Positions 45,506 through 58,265 of a DNA stretch of 64,000 nucleotides are shown piece by piece. The stretch's first letter is position 1; every line of letters starts with the position of its first letter. A program made the position numbers and the translations under genes. This DNA comes from Lamellibrachia columna. Taxonomy: Eukaryota; Annelida; Polychaeta; Sabellida; Siboglinidae. The stretch lies in assembly GCA_963662155.1 (NCBI GenBank), contig OY759271.1:19003229-19067228 (forward strand), in the 5' to 3' direction. The notes below the pieces were generated by a model that searched no databases, had not been told where the DNA came from, and worked only from the letters and a program-made list of their open reading frames with translations.

Positions 45506-45507
<2 letters not shown>
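44207..45507. mobile_element. pogo/Tigger-like non-autonomous DNA transposon
   Basis: Left end CAGTAGTACCTGTCTTCAAT and right end (reverse complement) CAGTAGTACCTGCCTTGAAC. Both are followed by GGGGACACCTG-type subterminal repeats (44230-44325 and 45435-45480). TA precedes the left end and TG follows the right end, so the expected TA duplication is probably mutated. No transposase was found in the 1.3 kb. CAGT-starting termini with GGAC blocks are typical of the pogo branch of Tc1/mariner. Confidence 0.75.
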
Positions 45508-46035
<528 letters not shown>

Positions 46036-46055
46036 ATACTAAGTAAGTATACTAA

Positions 46056-46125
46056 TAGTAAGACTTCTTTACAAGAGTAGTCTCATGTGATAGTAAGACT
46101 TCTTTACAAGAGTAGTCTCATGTGG
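46056..46125. repeat. 35-bp tandem duplication
   Basis: TAGTAAGACTTCTTTACAAG followed by AGTAGTCTCATGTGR occurs twice head to tail (46056-46090, 46091-46125), differing only in the last base. Confidence 0.95.
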
Positions 46126-46674
46126 CATCCCTGTTCTGCAGTTTTTTTCAGTATTTACAAATTTGAGGTGCACATGTACTAGACTGTCATTATATTGTAA
46201 AGTGTGACAAGAAAGACCCTAGCTTGGTACGGTTTTATTGGCTGGTTCTAGTGTGGTTGATCTGACATATATGTAACTGAACAACACCCGTTTCATGTGC
46301 CAGGCTGACTCGAACTTTGCTCTTTCTTTAGTTCACTAGCACACATAACTCCATTGAATGGCACTCAGAATGCTATATTTGACTAGGACATTGTTACCAG
46401 TTTCTAACAAAACAGATTTGCTATAAGGCTGGGTGGTGACTGTTTTATCTTGTCTGTTGTGACCTCAATGTGACCCAACCTTAAAGTGACCTCTTGGTTA
46501 GTGCCTGGGGGTTGTTGTACCCTGAAGCTGGGGACTGGACTGTATGTCCAGGGGTCAGCTCATGATATCCAGGGTTTATTTACTTCCTCAAAGGCTAGAA
46601 CAATTAATTGCTATGTTGGTGGTCAGAACAATAACATATGGCTGAACCATGTCAGTACAACTGGCCGCGCATGG

Positions 46675-46730
46675 TCTATGACACTATGGTATGATAGGCT
46701 GGTCTGTGACACTATGGTATGATAGGCTGG
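46675..46730. repeat. 28-bp tandem duplication
   Basis: TCTATGACACTATGGTATGA followed by TAGGCTGG and a second copy with one change (TCTGTGAC). It may extend into a third partial unit. Confidence 0.95.
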
Positions 46731-46839
46731 TCTGGCAGCTTTGACAATGTCTACTAATCATATCATTTTTACTTATTATTTTCCACTATATGGTGCCACT
46801 TGTCGTTGAGGCAGATGCCTTAGCATTTTAGAGATTTCT

Positions 46840-47711
46840 GTAACTGATTGCCAAAATCTATGACAGTAGCAGTATTGGACAATGTTACTTCTGATGGTGA
46901 TGGGGATTTACCATGTTATATCTTACTTAGATGGACTGTTTTATAGCTTTAGTGATAGATTTTTGTCGGATGTTCATGGCCACCAGACTAACCATGATGT
47001 AGAAGTTAACGACTGTGGTGAACTTGATACTAACAGTGCCAGTATATTCGATCACTACTTTGATGATGAAGTGACGTAATTATTGAATTGTTGGTTTCCA
47101 TGATGATTGTAACTAAAATTGTCTGGCCTGTTTTACTTTGGTTTGTTATTCTACTTTCAGAGTAGATATGGTGTTCATATTCGTAAAATACATTGTTGTT
47201 ACTAAAATCTTGATTTGAAGTGATGCAGTCGATTTTTTGTACAAAGTCACTGGGAATGCAACTTATTCAGTTGTCAAAATCCACGAGGGCCGCAGTACTG
47301 AAATAGTTAACTTTTCATTCTGCAACTCTGACAGAGAATCCATTTTAGTGACATTGATTTGAATGCAAGATTTAGACCAGTCAATCTGTGGTTTGACCTA
47401 GACAGAATTGTAACAGAATTTGTTCTTGTTGCCACTTACTCCCCAACCCTTCCCAAACAGCATAAAAAAATGTAGATAAATATAGGTGGGGCAAAATAGT
47501 TAATTTGCATAAATTAAAAATGGCCACCCAAAGCATTTGCTGTCAATGTGACTGTGAATTTAAGGGTGAACTTGTCAAATGATGTAAATATGAGATGCAA
47601 TGTCAAATAGATGGCAATAATGATCTGTTCTAAACAGAATTTAATCAATTGGAAATCCAAGATGGCTGCCATTTTCAAAATGGCCACCAAGTAATCTGCA
47701 CATATCCATCA
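46840..47711. other. Acidic relic frame and non-coding sequence
   Basis: 46882-47079 encodes the segment compared with 41523-41640. Beyond it, 47080-47711 holds repeated AAAATGGCCACC / AAGATGGCTGCCATTTT motifs but no gene I recognise. Confidence 0.4.
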
Positions 47712-47839
47712 TCAATGCCTGAATAAACACAGGAATCTAATTTGATAATGTTCATATCTCAATGTGTTGGTTTGACCATGCTCGCCACTACGTACCTTAT
47801 TCGGTCTGGTCATCATCATTTGAAACGTTGTTACTTCTT

Positions 47840-50800
47840 TCATTGTTCGTCTCCTCCCTCGTCCACATCGTCCAGAGAAAGCATGGATGAGTTGGTGCAG
47901 CTGATACCTTTGCACTCCCCACATGCAGCTGAGCATTCTAGCCTGTGCTTCTTGCATGTGCACCTTCGAGTGTCACAGTCAGTTTTGCAACTACATCTGA
48001 TAACTGTCAACAGAACCTCTGGAGCTGGCGATAAATGGGTCATCCGTGTCTCTAGACGATACTGTGCTCAACACCATGTCCAGTTTTCTGGTTCCAAGCT
48101 GTCAGCTTTTCCCATCCATTGCTTGACTTGATAATACATGCGCGCGCTGTGATAGGAGGCAGCCGCTGTGATAGGAGGCAGAGTGTTTAACTGTACACTG
48201 GTCATGCATTTGGCCACCTTCTCAGAGAAGCATCTATAACGTAATACGTCCAAACCCTCGCCAGAATGGCTGCCGCACAAACAAGAGAGAGCTTTCTCAC
48301 CAGCAGAGTTGATGTCGTCCTTAGATACGTTACCGTCACCAGAGAACACTTCAGCTTCTTTCTTGAAATCTATGTCACTACTCAACTTCCAGAGAGCTAT
48401 ACCCTTCCCGATTCCAAACAAGCATGATGTGGTGTCACATCCAGCAATAGCGTGGGGAAATGGCAGCAAATGACACATTTCTGGTCCCAAGGCATTCTTC
48501 AGCCAGTTTATGTTCCAAATGCGTAACTTCTGTGTGTTCTTTCTGACCTGAAGAACAAATCAAATGCGTTCGGGTCAACATAGAAGCAGAGTAACATGAA
48601 TAGATCTGTGTCTTCTCCTATGACTGTGGTGGCATGTGTGGCAGCAGAATGTACTGCTGTGAGTACGTCTGCGTGAGTATGTCTGCATCGCCATCTGCAT
48701 GAATTGTTGTAAATCCCCTTTCTTTTTCGCCCAGCATGAAGATGAACTTTTGCTTGTTCGCACTGTTGGCCAAGAAGTGTTCTTTCTTGGCCTTTAAAAA
48801 CATCTCTGTTCACCTGGGCACCGACAGCACCATTTGTTCTCCGGAGATGTGTATATCTTTTGTTGATGGCCCTGCATTGTAACTATCGAACACAATGACG
48901 GGTTTGTTATACTTCAGTTGAACTTAATCAACATAGGTGTGGCAAATGGAATAGAATGTGGTGTCTCTTTTCCATGGCATTCTTTGGATCAGTGAGCAAC
49001 CATCGAGAACATGACACATTCCGTCTTCTTCTGATGCCGGCATCTCTGTCCCTCATCCAACAGTCCAGACTGCACCAGCCAGTAATGGCTGATACAGTCC
49101 AGATTGCATCAGCCAGTAATGGCTTGTTTGCCTCTCGAAGAAGTCCACTTGAGTCAAACAGAGATGCTGGATAGCCACTGAGCTCATATTTGAAGATGTC
49201 TTCAACATTTTCTGTTTCTCTACCAGCAACCATTATTAGACGTTGAAAAAGAAGCTGAGGATCACCATCAGCTCTGGCAAAAACTTGTGACCCATTGTGA
49301 CTACCTGCCTCTTTTTCTTGAATGTATGTTCCAGAGTATTCATCCCTTCCATGGAATCAATAATCTTGTTTCCCACTTCCTTCGCTTTATGGGCATTCAC
49401 GGTTACTATAACCCCGGTTGCAATGTTTCATAGAGACGGGTTTGGTACAAAGGGATTTCATTCCTGAAGGAACCCAAGGATAGCCAAGTTGTTTTTGTCA
49501 TCTCTTGCCTTCCTGGCCTTCGTCACATCTTTGTGCTGATCACTTGTCAAGTAAGTTGTGTTAGTCAGGTCCTGCATTGTGCTGTTGACATGCACATGCT
49601 AGCATAGACTGGAGCTATTGTGTACATGGAGACTCGGCCATTCCTCGACCTCTTGTCAGTCCACCTCGATTTCATGCTTCTCATTAGCACCTGCTCTATT
49701 ACCAAGTCTGATGACAGTCCCACCCAGTAGCGATCTCTACCTCGAGTAACATGGTGCCCAGTGTTGAAGAAAGCATAAACATCTGATGCTGTGTCTGAAG
49801 TTGTGTCTGAAGTTGAAGCATTTGCAGGAGATAAAATTAATATGCACTGACTTGGCATACAAGTTATGTCCCTCAGCAACAAAATATGGCAACATTTCCT
49901 GGAGTGACTGTCTAGTCCATTCTGTTTTGATGAACTGGCAGAGTAGACTAATCATGTCCATATATTGCATCCAGAGACATGCAGTTGGGTGACATGCCAT
50001 TGCACCCTTTTGTTCCTCCAGTTTTCCATTGAGTCTATCAAGTACGTTTTCTAAACAGACTGCATCTGCCGAAACTTGTCCAGCAATTAGTTTGTCATAC
50101 ATGTGAATTGATTCCTGGAGGTCTTCTGGAATGCCAGCTTGCATGTCACTTGTCTCTTTTTCCCTCTGACTCTCTATTGCCTCATGCTTTTCCACTTTTG
50201 TCAGCTCCTTGTTCCCAGTCATGTGGATGTCTAGAAGGGGAGTATCAAATGCCTGTGCTGTCACCATTGAATTAGCGCAGAATCAATAAGCAGATGTCCT
50301 CTAACTGCTCTTGCTAATGCCTTTCACTGAGCATGTGCTCCGCAGTGTTTTGAGCATATACAACTTCAAGCAATTCCTCTGTACCTGATGCCAACATCAC
50401 ATTGCTGATGCAGCCAATAAAACTCATCTCTGTGGAGTCTGTCAAGATGCAAGACAACGGAGCTCAAGTCACTGTCACTAGGTTCGTTGGCAATGATTAA
50501 CTTAAAATTAAAAATATATATTTTTTTAATTAAATTATATGGTCATATATGAGGATAGGTTTCAGATGCTGTCGCCTACATTCTGCTGCCACAAATCTCA
50601 TTGTTGAATAGACACTCGCATTCATGTCTATCATCGGCAAAAAAGTGACTGACAATATCCCTGAGTGAGTACCTTGATTGACAGCCTGCATCGTTCTCGA
50701 CCACCTGGGCAAATGGATGGGCCATGTGATCTTCCACAGTAGGTCTAGCTTCCAGGTTGGGTCATTGTATCGGAGGTTCTGGAGTTTCTTATAGACTAAC

Positions 50801-52290
50801 GGCAAACTTACATAGCTAGTTCTATTGTAGAAGTGTATGCCAATCTTTCCAGCAACAACTACATCTGCAGCTATTGCAGAACACCTCTGCACAGGCATCT
50901 GTTCCAGGTGTCACAGCTATGATTATCCCCATTCCATGGAACGTATCCTGTCCATTTAGTGTCCTGACATTGTGGTCTGCACTGTCTGCAACAAACTGGA
51001 CAAAGTGACCTGGGGTGATACCGATGATATCGGTATGTTGCAATTTTGATGCGAACATTTCATATCTCTTCACTTCTGAATAAGAAGAGCAAAAACCAAG
51101 GCTATTTAGAGAGTCAATTAGGAACTTCGACCCAAAGTGATGACGTCTCAATGGCTAAGCCAATCCATCCATCAGCGGTCCCTCGAAACGAGGATGACGT
51201 CTGCCAGGGGTTGGTCGTGAGTCCTGAGGTGACTCGGGAGCCCGATTCGTGATTTGCAGATCTTGTTGCAGTGGGGGCAGCCAATCATGAGTGGTGCTAT
51301 CAAGACTGTATCGGGCAGTTTGAACAATGGTCTGGCCTACTGATGCAATCTTCTGAATGTTATCCTTAGAAGTAGGCCAGCGTCTCTGGTACAAATGTAC
51401 TGTTCTTTTCCAAAGAAGATATATCCATAGGGGTGGAATAGGTATCTTTAGACGTTTGTTTACATTTGATGTCATGCTTGATGAGATCAGCACCAACTTT
51501 AACAATTCTCATTTTCTCTGCTTTAGAGTCTCTCAATTTAGGAGCTTCATAGAAGCTGTTTAGAAAATTCGAAGCTGTGCTCCTGAATATCACCAAATCA
51601 GCCGTTCCATTGTTGGTGATAACGATAATGTCACCAAAGTGCTCTGTAAGCTTTCTTTTCACATGCTTAGCACCATATATGTTGGTGTCTTTGCCACAGA
51701 AATCTCCCATTTTCAGCATAAGATGACTGATGGTTATCTGTTCATCGTCATTTTCTTTTAAATATTGAGCCACTTCTAGAAAAGCTTCTCCTTTGAAGTG
51801 TCAGTAGGTCTACCCAGGCATTGTTTCTTACTATGGTAAGTTGGCTGATATGCTGCTGGTGGTTGTTTAAATTTTCGGAAATTGATACTACCTTTTGCAC
51901 CCAACTGTCACCACGCTTTATGCAATTATGCTCAACTGTTTCCTGGAAATCTGACTGGAAACACTCCACTACCTCTCTTTTTGCCTGAACACTTGACAGG
52001 TTAACTGCAAAATAAACAGTGTTCACTAAATCAGAAACTAGATTCTTGCGAACGAAGGCTGCGACTGCTGGTTGGTTCCTCTTCGGGTTTCTTCTTGAGT
52101 TCACAACTGATGACATTTCTGTTGACGTAATCTTGTCGACATATCTGATGGACAGTTTGTCCAGCAGACTTACAGATACTGTCTCCGCACAGTTCACTAG
52201 CTTCATTGATACCACTGCTCCCCTTCTGGCGAAGAACCACGGTCTGTTGCCCATTGCTCAGCGGTTCCTTACAAATAATATACACATCCG
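47840..52290 (-). pseudogene. Large uncharacterised multi-domain protein gene, decayed (zinc-binding start, PIN/FEN1-like region, CXC tail)
   Basis: On the minus strand, over many frames: ICKEPLSNGQQTVVLRQKGS and ICRQDYVNRN (52285-52100, Cys/His pairs), ENLNNHQQHISQLTI, DGEN-type spacer DIIVITNNGTADLVIFRS (51640-51560), MRRHHFGSKFLIDSLNSLGF (51151), ITPGHFVQFVADSADHNVRT, KLQNLRYNDPTWKLDLLWKI (50770), LPMIDMNASVYSTMRFVAAE, LWMQYMDMISLLCQFIKTEW (50000), YWVGLSSDLVIEQVLMRSMK (49730), HADGDADI and TTVIGEDTDLFMLLCFYVD (48690-48590), AIAGCDTTSCLFGIGKGIAL (48470), INSAGEKALSCLCGSHSGEG and finally VIRCSCKTDCDTRRCTCKKH and ECSAACGECKGISC (47995-47870). HxDGDAD...GEDTDL resembles the acidic core of PIN/FEN1-type nucleases; the tail is a Cys-rich CXC cluster. 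I believe this is a multicopy invertebrate family, possibly a transposon, but cannot name it. Confidence 0.7.
51145..51290 (-). mobile_element. LINE 3'-end fragment with C2H2 finger, inserted in the preceding pseudogene
   Basis: Minus strand reads CPHCNKICKSRIGLPSHLRT and HDQPLADVILVSRDR then a stop and WMDWLS. A single C2H2 finger (C-x2-C-x12-H-x3-H) followed by a short tail is the usual end of one group of invertebrate LINE ORF2 proteins. The host frame reads ...VLIAPLMIG before it and RRHHFGSK after it, so it interrupts one coding sequence. Exact ends are approximate. Confidence 0.7.
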
Positions 52291-53033
52291 TAATCTGTAA
52301 TGCAGAAAAGAATGTGACTTCTCGTACTTGCGTCTTTTTTACGAAACGTGTTCGTCATGCAATAAGCATAAGTTTTTCACTAAAAACAACTTTTCTAACA
52401 ATGTGTTTGCTCTCAATAGTTGAAATACATATTAGTGGTTTACAATATTAATTCCTTGTGCAAACATTCCTTGAGATTTGCATGAACACGGTATATTCTA
52501 CTGAGTATAGCAGAAACACATCTGGCCAGTAGATTCATATACAATACCAATAGAACAACATATTATTGGCGGAAAATTATGTAAGTGCAGTGAACGCTGA
52601 GAATTGCAACATTAACTATGCAATGGATTTTATATGTGCAAACTGGGACTCAATGTTAATGCTCACCAGCCGTTTTAAGTTGGAAGATTTGTCGAATATG
52701 TCGAATAATCCGCCAGATGGCAAAATTATAGTAGGGGGGGTCTTAGAAATTGCAGCAATTAACATGCAAATTAAGTAACTTTCCCCCATATATTTTTATC
52801 TACATTTTTTTGTTTGTTATGCAGGTATTTGGGGTTTGTTTACTGTAAACCCCATTTCTGTTGCAATTTTGTCTGGGTTAGTCGACTCCTCTACCCTAAA
52901 TTGACTGGACTAATTGTACGTTCACACACATATTTGTGTTAATTAGACATGTAGTCAGATGCATTTAATGGTCTTTCACAGGATTGGAAAAAATCATGAT
53001 TAATCAAAATAAAATGTATACCTGGGTAGTTAG

Positions 53034-53034
<1 letters not shown>
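52291..53034. other. No recognisable gene
   Basis: AT-rich sequence. An open frame at 52566-52778 has no recognised content. Confidence 0.5.

Positions 53035-53101
<67 letters not shown>
53035..53101. repeat. (TA)n microsatellite
   Basis: About 67 bases of alternating TA, 60 bases upstream of a SINE. Confidence 0.95.
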
Positions 53102-53107
<6 letters not shown>

Positions 53108-53160
53108 TTTCAAACATATTCTATTCAAATTTAGGTACTTGTCTTAAGAGAGGGTACTGT

Positions 53161-53470
53161 GGGGCACGGTAGCGTAGTGGTTACAATGTTGGGCTCTCAA
53201 TCGAGAGAACCCGGGTTCGAATCCTCTTGCCGCCATTTCAAAGCTTTGGTTATTTTGTTCATCCCACGTTGCCACAGTTCACTCAGCCATATAGATGAGT
53301 ACCTGGCTACAGACAGAAAGATTCTGAAGGAATAGTCTTCACGCAGTAATTGCAGCGTGGCTGAGTGCGTCCCAGAGAAGTCGAGATGGCGTTGGAATGA
53401 ACAGGTCTGCCAGGGGGTGAAATGTAAAGCGCTTTGAACAGTCTGGACACTGCGCTATACAAGAAAGTAA
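53161..53470 (+). mobile_element. tRNA-derived SINE, second copy of the family at 12530-12862
   Basis: Head GGGGCACGGTAGCGTAGTGG, A-box region TAGCGTAGTGG and B box GGTTCGAATCC lie at 53161-53225. The body reads CACGTTGCCACAGTTCACTC and the tail TGAAATGTAAAGCGCTTTGA...CTGCGCTATACAAGAA. Order and most bases match the reverse complement of 12530-12862. The tRNA-like head does not close a full acceptor stem, so it is a SINE and not a tRNA gene. I could not find a clear target duplication. Confidence 0.88.
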
Positions 53471-53617
53471 CAACTAGTACAAGTGTTTGCTTAAGGTGGA
53501 TGAGCTTCTGACTTGAAAAACATGCTTCCTCTGCAGAAAAGTGTAAAACTGAATCAATGCCAAATTAGAATGACATCATATCACAAGAAATTCAACTAAT
53601 TCCAGTCCACCTGTGAA

Positions 53618-54741
53618 CAGGGGTCGAAATTAAGAAATTTAATATGTGATAATAATTTAATTTAATATGTGACTCATCCCCATGGAAAATCACTAGTCCC
53701 CATTTTTGGTGGACATCGTCAAAATGCGACCTCTGTGCAAATTCGTATGTTGACCGGTAATGCTCCTTAAACATAAATATCAATTTCATAATTGACAATG
53801 CAACGTAATTATTTTATTCAATTAGAACTATCTGAACGTTGTCAACTGCTTGTCGTTTTCTGTAGGTGTTGCCAATCTGTACCCCTTTCATGTCATCCAA
53901 TGTACACATCCATACAAAGTCTGCATAATATTATGGTCTTGGCCTTAGGTGTCTGGTAATGGCATGTGCATTCCAAAAAAGCTTATACATTTTGTAAAAT
54001 GTCGCTTTTCCCAGTTGGTCCATCGTCTTGTCCGCCACACTTAACCCTGGGTTGCTCTCTGCTTTTTCTCTTAAAGCCCATTTCATATAACTTGCAGAAC
54101 TATTGTGATCTTTGTTACTCTCCAATTTAAATACTGGGCAGATGATGACAAAACTGCCTGCTTTCTCATACTTGCAGCAGTACTTTCAAAACATTATCAT
54201 GTTTAGTTCAGCTTAAGTGTTCTTTGGCGTCCCGTCACTCTCCCCACCTTCAACTTCGACGACAACGTCATTGTCACGTCGGTCAGTGGCACCACCAACG
54301 GCAATGCCAGCGTGAGCGGCAACGCCAGCGCCAGCAGACGAACTTTTGTATTTGAGCCATGAGAATTGCTTAAGCCAGTGCGGCTGAAATTCTCATTTCC
54401 TCTCACGCATCGTACCTACGCTTATGCGCAATAAAGTTAGTACTGTTCAGTTTACTATATTTGTAACCGTGTGCATGGATTTTTGACTACGTTGTAACGA
54501 GTAGTGGCTGCTCATTTACGAAATTGGATATATTGGGAACGTTGATTTAAAATTAAATTTTTCGATACAATGTGTTACGTTTATGTATGTACAACTAATT
54601 CAGATTGCTTGCATTTATATTGTTACAAAACGAGTGGAAAATAGCTACTCGCCAGGGCGACTAGTGCAGGCCAAAGGTTACTCATCCCCAGGAATTTCTA
54701 CTCGCCTCGGGCGAGGGGGCGAGCGTTAAGTTCGATCCCTG
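53618..54741. mobile_element. hAT-type DNA transposon, 1124 bp, decayed
   Basis: Ends CAGGGGTCGAAATTAAG (left) and CAGGGATCGAACTTAACG (right, reverse-complemented). CCTGTGAA flanks both sides (53610-53617 and 54742-54749), an 8-bp duplication as made by hAT elements. Inside, the minus-strand frame 54125-53931 reads YMKWALREKAESNPGLSVAD, KMYKLFWNAHAITRHLRP, resembling the N-terminal part of a hAT transposase (..LFxxAHxIxxxxRP). The remainder of the transposase is deleted, so it is non-autonomous. Confidence 0.88.
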
Positions 54742-54749
54742 CCTGTGAA

Positions 54750-56041
54750 GACTTCATTACGAGAAAGGGAACAGTTCAAACATACACAATATCATACACT
54801 ATTTGACTATACATACTGGTAATAATAACAAGTGTTCATTATGATTTTGTATTAGAAAACCTACATAACTTTGTTGAGGTGTTTGTAAGAACTTTTATTT
54901 GTGCTATATTCATCTAAATCAAACAATAAAAAAATGTAAATAAAAAAAAAATATTTTTTGGAGTGATGTAAGTCATGATTTATATCAAATAATTTAAATC
55001 AAACAACTCTGGACTCTTTCAAAGCAAATACTTCATATATCATCAAATGAGAATGCATTTTAAATAGTTTAAACACAAATACTTTAAAAAAGTCAAATAT
55101 GTTTTAAGTATATTTCATGTATCAGGTAACTTTATTTGACTGCACTAACACCAATACCAGCATTATTGCCCACCTCTGAATTCCTGAAAATTTGGGGGTT
55201 AATCCCCAACCTGCTGACATTACAATTATAGTACGTAATACTGCCCACCCCCATCTCAGCCATATGCAGAAAATGGTAAATTTTATGGTCAAAATATAGT
55301 TGATAAACATGCAGAAATGCCACAAAATGGGCAGAAAGTCGAATATTCTTTACATCTTCTGCTTTGTTGTTTCTGCCGTTGGTTGGTGCTTTTGCCAGCA
55401 GCAGTGCACTGGATAGCTATCGAACGCGCCAATTTTTTTATAGCATCTTTTTATTTCATTGATGGGTCACTCCACATGAAATAAAAAAAATTAGCCAAGA
55501 CATTCATGATCCCCTCCGATTCTAATGGCACTGTTAGGGCCAAAGTTATGTCTACATACATGTTAAGAGGTAGCAATTGTTTTTAATCATGCAGTAACTC
55601 TAAAACTAATTCACAAGTCTGAAATTTGGCATAGGTAAATTTCACAACAGGTCCAACATGTGTGCCCAATTTAATTTAAATCGGAGGGGGTCAAAAATAT
55701 ATTGGCCTTTTTGGTCGATTTTATGTGGGAAGAGCAATTTGGTTGATTTTATTGCCAAGATATTAATAATTTACTTTATTTCCTTATGGTTCCAGAAAAT
55801 TGTGCAACCAAAATATTTGCATGGAAAATATTTGACATTATGGAATAGAATGTGAAGAATGTCAACTTGAAGTGATCAACACAAGAAGTCATGTCATGCT
55901 ATATGCACTGTTCATAGACATTTGTTTTGTACAATATCCTATCTAATCATTCTACTGGTGATAAATAGCTAGATGCACAGTGTAGTCACTGTCTCTGGTC
56001 TATGACATTTTAGTAGTCTCATTTAGCCCAACACTTGAAGC
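54750..56041. other. No recognisable gene
   Basis: AT-rich intronic sequence with several poly-A runs near 54930-54955. Confidence 0.5.
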
Positions 56042-56213
56042 AGCATGTTGGGGTGCGACACATGTTTGGGATGCGAAACATGGTTGGGGTGCGAAAGATG
56101 GTTGAGGTGCGAAACATGGTTGGGGTGCAAAGCATGGTTGGGGTGCAACACATGGTTGGGATGCGAAACACGGGGTGCGAAACATGGTTGGGTTGCAACA
56201 CATGGTTGGGGTG
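56042..56213. repeat. 18-bp minisatellite, about 9.5 units
   Basis: Consensus CATGGTTGGGGTGCGAAA with point variants and one 4-base deletion (near 56170). As 18 is a multiple of three, both strands stay open through the array and give repetitive peptides (for example SHPNHVLHPNHA on the minus strand), which are artefacts unless transcribed. Confidence 0.95.
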
Positions 56214-56270
56214 TCATTGATAGCAGGTTAATTGTTTTGTATATCAAAATTGTATTTATATACATGTATA

Positions 56271-58263
56271 TGTGACCCACCGTAACAAAATGAGTCACAT
56301 GTCCCAATTTGAACATATAGAGTTATTAGCATTGTTGAAAAGAGCAGCATCTCAGCTTTCACATGATGCATCAAACATCCAGATATCTCGATTCTAGCCG
56401 AAGTTACGTTTCGCTAAACATGTATGGGGTAGAAATCTTCAAACTGAAAAATCAGCTGTCAAAGTTTAGTATGTTTCTTACCAAAGCTACCTTAGTTACC
56501 ATACACATATCTGGCAGATATTTGGACCACTTGAAGATAAAGGCATCCTCATGACATTCTACTAATATAATAACAAGATCTTTGTCACAAAAAAATACAA
56601 TTAATTGCCTTGTAATTACCGCCATTGTTAAGGAATGTCAAAACTAACAGCACTATGCCACCTGTGTCATAATGTGACACATTTTAGTTGAGATAATGGT
56701 TACTAGTGACCTTCTTTTGTAAAGCAAAGTTGAGGCAATAAGAACTTACTTGATTTTTGTGATTTAAATAATAATAATAATATTTATTCAGCCTAAGGCG
56801 TAAGGGAGACTCGGCAAGTGGATTTAAAAAATATATTATTTTATTATTCAAAATGTGTCCACCCTATTTTGAAAGCATTGCTTTCATACCGTTCATTTCA
56901 TTTGCAATTACATACCTCTAAATCACTTTTAATTGTGGGTAAAGCATGCATGTTCCAAGAAATAATCCTGTTTTCTAAAAAAACGCCTCATAATAATGCT
57001 AACAAAGTAAGGTGTTTAATGTTATATGCAGCTTATTCTACTTCACACAACTGGTAGAACACATTATCAATGTAACTAAAAGCTACATCAATATTTGTCG
57101 CAAAAATATTTTTTTCCGGAAATTACTCACAAATGTATTATATAAACTACTTTATTGAAAATGTTTTCTACCAGTTGTGTACCAAATTGTATACTGAAAA
57201 AAGTGTTTCAAATAATTATAATAATATTTGTTCAATCTGATACTTTTAATAGTAAAAAAATGCGCAAGAGGTTCTTAACAATGTCAATGCCAATTAATGG
57301 CATATTTAATACAAAACAACAACAACAACAAATACATAAACAGCTACACCTCAAAACAGTTAATCATATCTGGGACAGCGGCCACGTACTCTCTCATGAA
57401 GTCGGCAAGAGTGCAGATGACGGGGATAACTAACGGGCTCGACGACCTCGTGCCCTGCCCCCTTCCCCACAAAACGACTGTAGCTCACTGTCCCGCTGGT
57501 AGGACGGCCCAGCAACGGGGACAGTCTCGAGCACAGTCGGACATGTCTTGCGGGCTTGACGACCTCGCCCCCATGCCCCGCAAAACGACTATGCCGTCTC
57601 GCTCACTGTCCTGCTGGTCTTCCTCTAGTAAACACTTGTCTAACAAAGTCTTGATCTGGTCGCGATAACTTCGGGCAGGATATCAACAAACCCGCTACAT
57701 CGAATGCCATTTTCTACTCGACATGTGGGTCAGGTGTGTGACGCGGTGGAACTGCATAGTGCGCATGCGTCCATGGACATTATTTAAATGACTTCGTTGC
57801 TGCGCCAATAAAATAATTTTCCTGGATCACGTGATAGTAACAAGCCGGGTTTGTTTACACAGCTGGACAAGCAGTGCCTACACCTCAGGCCCTCCTATTC
57901 GACACATCCGTAATATATGTTAATTCGATGACCATATATGGAAAGCTTTGCAACGATGCCACATTTGTGAGGGGCCATCCAAAAATTACGGACGAAAAAA
58001 GCGATTAATTATCGGCAGTTTCGGCTTTGTTTTACGGAAGTCAAGCGGAACACATCGAACAGCTCTTCAAACATAACACTAAAATACACTAAACATAGCT
58101 AAATATACATTAGAAATTGTGATAATCATTAAAATGAATACTAAGGAACCATTTTCAGGGAAAATCTCAAAATCGTTGGATTAGCCAGTTTTTTTTATAA
58201 AAACGGCATTTGCGAAGTTTCATGTTTACCGACATCCGACTCATTTTGTTACGGTGGGTCACA
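56271..58263. mobile_element. Probable DNA transposon with 26-bp inverted termini, 1993 bp
   Basis: TGTGACCCACCGTAACAAAA plus TGAGTC at 56271-56296 is exactly the reverse complement of 58238-58263. TA lies outside each end (56269-56270, 58264-58265), consistent with a TA target duplication. The interior (including a GC-rich CTCGACGACCTCG segment, 57420-57600) has no recognisable transposase. Whether it is a Tc1/mariner-type derivative or another superfamily is open. Confidence 0.7.
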
Positions 58264-58265
58264 TA

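Noticed and set aside
53161..53235. A genuine tRNA gene
   Set aside because: It has A and B boxes, but the acceptor stem does not close and the sequence continues into a SINE body shared with 12530-12862.
56000..56316. Repetitive Pro/His or Gly/Trp peptides at 56.0-56.3 kb
   Set aside because: The 18-bp minisatellite keeps all phases open; no gene context.
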